Made by a program: the position numbers and the translations under genes. Below are positions 59,481-64,000 of a stretch of DNA of 64,000 bases, piece after piece. The notes under the pieces are model-generated. The model was given only the letters and a program-made list of their open reading frames with translations, was not told where the DNA came from and made no database searches. The stretch's first letter is position 1; every line of letters begins with the position of its first letter. Location of the stretch: assembly GCF_017591425.1 (NCBI RefSeq), contig NW_024467104.1:310001-374000 (forward strand), read 5' to 3'. The DNA is from Ochotona curzoniae. Its lineage: Eukaryota; Chordata; Mammalia; Lagomorpha; Ochotonidae.

Positions 59481-60845
59481 GAATTGGATGAATTTGTAAA
59501 CCACAGGTCAGTAGTGAATGGCAAAACCTCAGTCGTTTGACCAAGGATTTGCTGTAGGTCTTAGTTCTTAAAGAATGATCAGTTGTGCTATGATGCATTG
59601 ATGCAACTAGGTTTAAGTCATACTTCCAGCAGGCTCACATTTAGTGAAAACAGAGGGATGCCCTGGCCTTGAAAGCATGTTTGGGGCTTTTCTTAGGGCT
59701 GAATTTCAAGAAAGAGCTTTAATAAATAGAATAAGCACAATATGGCAAGTGAGTCTTAAATCACACATATGTGATGTTGTTGATGAAAATAATTTAAACC
59801 AGTGAAGAATTCAATATTATTTTATTTTGATACAGTGTTGCAGTTTTCTCAATATGGTAGACAGCTGCTATGGTTTGATATAGGAAAGTTCATGATTTGT
59901 GTCTTAGAACTTGGAAATCTAAATTTTGTTCATGAAATTCTTTTATGACGATGCATGCCTGTTATAAAATTCAGCTTCTACTATTCACCATGGAAGTAAC
60001 AATGCTTTAATCAATAATATGGTGCAATAAAGAGGGTATTTCAGTAGGGTCTGATAGAAAACTATGGGAATTCGGCTGAGTGTGCATATAATGGAATGGC
60101 TGACATTCTGAGGCTGGATATTAATCAATAAAAATAAAATTAAGTTCAAATATTTTTAACAGTTGGAATACAATGTCCATTGATTTATTGGATTGTTTAT
60201 TTTAGTGTTATTTGGAAAGCTAACAGCTTATCAGAGTTGATCTATTAGAATGGTGTGTCATTTAGCTAATCATGTCCTATTTGTAATCATATTCACTGAT
60301 TGAAAAGTGATTCACATTATTGTAATTTCTTGATCTTGAAGTTAAATCTTCATATTAATGAATGAATTGGAAGAAAACAGAGAAATGAATTGTGAAATAT
60401 TAGGCTCAATATACCTTTAATATTTAATATATTATTTACTCAAAATCCAGTTTAAATTTTTTTATTGTTTAAAAAAGTAATGTCTAATATCAAGTGATTT
60501 AGAATTTTCAAAGGAACTTTGTATTCCATTAGTTTTGACTGTCAGAATCGTATTTTAATGGTAAGACATCCATTTCTACTCTACCTAAAAAGATGATATA
60601 ACTCACACTAATAGTAAAAACTCTAGGTACAATATGGAGAGAATAAACTACATTCCAACCTGCTTTCCTATACACGCCTTCTATCCATGGATTTGCCACT
60701 GTCTGACTAGTTCATAGGTTTAAGCAAAATGATTGTTGCACAAATACTGAAAAAAAATATATGTGCTCTCATTGTAAAGTTAATCTAATTGACTTACCAG
60801 TAAGGGTATTTCATTCTTTGCAGTCTTCTTTTAAACATGCCTATT
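59481..60845. other. Intergenic, no gene seen
   Basis: AT-rich, with no supported feature. Confidence 0.5.
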
Positions 60846-61145
60846 GCCTTTTATTTATTTGAGAGTTATAAAGACAGAGACAGAGTTAGACTGAGAGATG
60901 TAGTGTCTATCTGCTGGTTTGCTTTCCAGATGGCCACAACATCCACTGGCTGAACTAGAGCAGATCCAGGTGCTGTGCCTGCTGTGCAGGTCTCCCACAC
61001 GTGCAACAATGACCTAATGCTACAATGGCACCACTGCCTTGTAGGATCTGCATTGCCAGGAATTTGGAGTTGGGACATAGAGTCTGAAATCATACAGAGG
61101 CATTCTGCCATAGGAACTGGGGTTTAAACTACTGGGCTTGAACTG
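60846..61145 (-). mobile_element. Rabbit-like SINE, minus strand
   Basis: 'ttttatttatttgagagtta', 'gacagagacagagttagac', 'ccagatggccacaacatcc' and 'gcaggtctcccacacgtgc'. Confidence 0.75.
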
Positions 61146-61775
61146 CTAGAGTTTGCTCCCATATTTATAAGCTAATCCGTTTTGTTTTAATTTAATCACC
61201 TACAAGAGTAGAATTCTTATGTGTTAAAATGTCAGCACATAATTTTCACCTGATTATTGAGAAAGTAGGTAAACGAAAGTGTAAACAATAATAAGGTCTG
61301 AAATGTTTTCACATCTTAAAATATTTCTCTATACATCTTCTCAGTTTTTTGCTAACATAATGTATATTCCATTAAGGAAGACATCATACATTTTACACAT
61401 TGAAAATATATTGAATTATACACGTTTCCTGAATAAACTCTGAGTTTCAGAGAGTAGCAGTAGTAGCCTTGACAAAGAAATATTTTGGAAACAGAGATTC
61501 CCTAAAGCCAAGTTAGTACTGTTGATGGAGTAGAAATTTTTGATTACTAAGACAGGAATTGATGACAATTTGCTGGAAGGTTAAGTGAAATTCAAACACT
61601 TTATGGTGAAAAAAATTCATTTGAAAGGCGTTTTAATGGAACTTCACATGTTTATTTCCCTAGATATTGTGATAAATCAAATGCAGTTTGTTCATAGAAT
61701 ATGTCTATTGCATATTTCAACACTACATGAATTTTGTCATTTCAGGTGATTTATGCATTCTATCTAAACTAGGTC
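61146..61775. other. Intergenic / 5' intron end of the OR4P4-like gene
   Basis: No gene. A strong acceptor (gaattttgtcatttcag) ends at 61,745, which leaves a 30-nt 5' UTR in the coding exon. Confidence 0.55.
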
Positions 61776-62717
61776 ATGGAAAGAAGCAATAATGTCACTG
61801 TGTTCATTCTACTGGGACTTTCACAAAACAGAAATATCGAAATCCTGTGCTTTGTATTCTTTTTATTTTGTTACATAGGCATTTGGACAGGAAATACACT
61901 CATAATGATTTCCATCACATGCACTCAGCTGATCGACCAGCCCATGTATTTCTTCCTCAATTACCTCTCACTCTCTGACCTTTGCTACACATCCACCGTG
62001 ACCCCTAAACTGATGACTGACTTACTGGCCGAGAGGAAGACCACTTCCTACACTAACTGCATGGTGCAGCTCTTCACCACTCACTTCTTTGGCGGCATTG
62101 AGATCTTCATTCTCATGGGAATGGCCTATGACCGCTATGTGGCCATCTGTAAGCCCTTGCACTACACCGTCATCATGAGCAGGCAGAACTGTAACGCAAT
62201 AATCCTGGCATGTTCTGTTGGAGGGTTTGTACACTCTACCAGTCAGTTGCTCCTCACCGTCTTCTTGCCATTCTGTGGTCCCAATGAGATTGATCACTAC
62301 TTCTGTGATGTGTATCCTTTGCTGAAATTGGCCTGTTCGGATACACGCACAGTAGGTGTCCTCGTCATTGTGAATTCAGGCCTGATTTCTTTGGTGACAT
62401 TCGTTGTCTTGGTGTTCTCTTACTTTTTAATACTATACACCATCAGGTCTTACTCTGCAGAGAGCCGCAGCAAAGCCCTTTCCACTTGCAGTTCCCACAT
62501 CACAGTTGTGGTCCTGTATTTTGCACCAGCAATGTTTGTTTACATTAGGCCAGCAACAACATTCCCAGAAGATAAAGTGTTTGCTCTTTTCTATACCATC
62601 ATCGCCCCCATGTTCAACCCTCTGATCTATACGCTACGGAACGTGGAAATGAAGAATGCCTTGAGGAAGATATGGTGTCATCCAACACTCCTGAAGACAA
62701 AGTCACTTTTCTGGTAA
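61776..62717 (+). CDS. OR4P4: Olfactory receptor, OR4P4-like, intact
   Basis: A 313-residue odorant receptor. NVT glycosylation site at residues 6-8, DQPMYFFL at 54-61, TM3 cysteine at 95, [15 protein letters not shown] at 116-130, LPFCGPN at 164-170, KALSTCSSH at 233-241, [12 protein letters not shown] at 278-289 and a C-tail ending LFW. It agrees with my recollection of human OR4P4 along its length ([35 protein letters not shown]). Start codon choice is supported by the acceptor 30 nt upstream and by alignment with family starts. Nothing is missing. OR4P identity is firm; one-to-one orthology is inferred. Confidence 0.94.
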   Translation: MERSNNVTVFILLGLSQNRNIEILCFVFFLFCYIGIWTGNTLIMISITCTQLIDQPMYFFLNYLSLSDLCYTSTVTPKLMTDLLAERKTTSYTNCMVQLFTTHFFGGIEIFILMGMAYDRYVAICKPLHYTVIMSRQNCNAIILACSVGGFVHSTSQLLLTVFLPFCGPNEIDHYFCDVYPLLKLACSDTRTVGVLVIVNSGLISLVTFVVLVFSYFLILYTIRSYSAESRSKALSTCSSHITVVVLYFAPAMFVYIRPATTFPEDKVFALFYTIIAPMFNPLIYTLRNVEMKNALRKIWCHPTLLKTKSLFW

Positions 62718-64000
62718 TTTCTGCTCTTCATGAATTGGGTCCATGAGGCTACAACTGTGAAAAGGTGCATTGTCATCATGTTCTTATCCTTGATATTTGG
62801 AGATGTGAACGGGTAATGGGAAGCAGACTCCTTCACTTTATGTTCAGTAAATGGATGCTCTTCCACACACTCACTCTATCTTAACTTTCCTCTAATTGGA
62901 AACAAGTGGAGGATATCTGTAAAGAATTAATGACATGACATTAAAATGAAAGTAATTTTGCATTTGTGTTTTATTAATTCTGAAAAATTGAATAAAATAT
63001 CACCTTCAGTTACTTTCAGCTTTTACTGAAGTGTAAATATATAAAATTGTAGTTTCCACCCTTATACACTGAAGTTTTTGTAAAAAAAAAGTCCTATTTT
63101 ATAATTAGCAATCATAATTGTATCAGAAACTATCAGTATACTAGCAATCTTCCAATTCATCCGTATAACTAAAAGAAATTTTCAGAAATAAACACAATCT
63201 TCAGCTTGAAAGCCAACTAATCTACTTATTCTTCCTAGCATAAGAATCATGTTGATGATAGAATTTTTTATCATGTAGCTCACGAATTTTTTCAGAGCCA
63301 TTTTCCATGTGAAGATTTTTTATGTTTTTAATGAATGTTTAGTGTCTCATCGTATGCCTATATGATTCACATCTTCTATTGTTAAACATTTATGTTACTT
63401 TTTACTTAGAGCAATACCTTTTGTATATATTCTGGAGTGTGTGTATTTTTGTTTTTTTGTTGTACTTTGTATTGTAATTACAACTTAATATTTCTACAAA
63501 GTATTTGTGCACCTGTATTTTTTTGAATGTCATGTCAGTAACATATAAAAATACTAAATTGAAAAGGAACCATCCAAAATATCCCAGTATAATTAGTGAA
63601 GTTAACAGAATTTCAAATATACAAAACTCTTGCCATTTCTAGGATGTGTGCCATGAGATAGGGGATATGTAAATTGTTGCAAACTTGTCTCTCAATTGTA
63701 GGTAATCCAAGAACTTTTGCTTACATAAATTACCATACATACATTCCAGGGCAGACGTATATGAATGCACAACATACTGCATAGAAAATGGTATATTTCC
63801 AAATGCCTTTTTTTAGATATAATTATAGTAAGTATATTAATATACTATACAGAGCCAAAAATTTAAGGCTAAATATTTTTTTTTTTTGCCCCAAATTACA
63901 GAGCAAAACATTTAAGAATTTCTGGCCTCTTAGCATGCAGGGTGACACTTCAAGGATTAGTGCAGCAGACTCCTGGTGTGTGGGGGCAGGCATACAAAGG
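62718..64000. other. Intergenic, no gene seen
   Basis: 3' flank of the OR4P4-like gene, AT-rich, no recognised repeat. Confidence 0.5.

Overview
This is a stretch of mammalian nuclear DNA: AT-rich, sparse in genes, and full of retrotransposon debris. The genes are intronless class A GPCRs of the olfactory receptor (OR) type. About 25 copies of a tRNA-derived SINE are present. Their 3' ends read roughly as 'ggaagatcttcc…tctgtaaatctgactttc-aataaataaatctt' in pieces, and the best ones keep a tRNA-like B box near 'ggttctaatcc'. This matches the lagomorph C-SINE family. From memory of the consensus, the young copies look more pika-like (Ochotona) than rabbit-like, but that is inference. L1 3' ends with a G-rich 3' UTR, MIR remnants and an old L1 5' UTR fit the same picture.

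Gene layout. Six apparently intact OR genes and two broken ones lie in the window, all of the OR4 family (class II, tetrapod type). Left to right: OR4-trio copy 1 (209-1138, minus); an OR4C pseudogene with one frameshift (10311-11239, plus); an OR4C11-like gene (17132-18052, plus); an OR4 gene of unclear subfamily (28419-29348, minus); a 5'-truncated OR4C pseudogene (36320-36718, plus); OR4-trio copy 2 (39705-40634, minus); OR4-trio copy 3 (52656-53585, plus); and an OR4P4-like gene (61776-62717, plus). The mix of OR4C11-, OR4C- and OR4P4-like genes suggests the region equivalent to the human 11q11 OR4C/OR4P/OR4S cluster. Each single-exon coding region examined has a good splice acceptor about 20-45 nt upstream of the chosen ATG. 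This is the usual OR arrangement of non-coding 5' exons plus one coding exon.

Duplication architecture. This is the most interesting part. The left end (1 to about 7 kb) is a direct duplicate of about 39.5-47.4 kb. The 39.5-45.2 kb part is repeated again, inverted, at about 49.2-53.8 kb, forming a large imperfect palindrome with an OR gene in each arm reading outward and a spacer of about 4 kb. The three OR coding regions are nearly identical while most flanking DNA is clearly diverged. One non-coding island of about 470 bp inside the palindrome is also almost identical between arms. Both facts point to patchy gene conversion. A separate smaller duplication links about 20.84-21.34 kb to 36.84-37.33 kb.

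The rest is intergenic DNA with SINEs (densest at about 20-26 kb), L1 pieces, at least one candidate solo LTR, microsatellites and unassigned sequence. I saw no tRNA or rRNA genes, no CRISPR array and no non-OR protein-coding gene. Boundaries and identities were judged by eye and are approximate.
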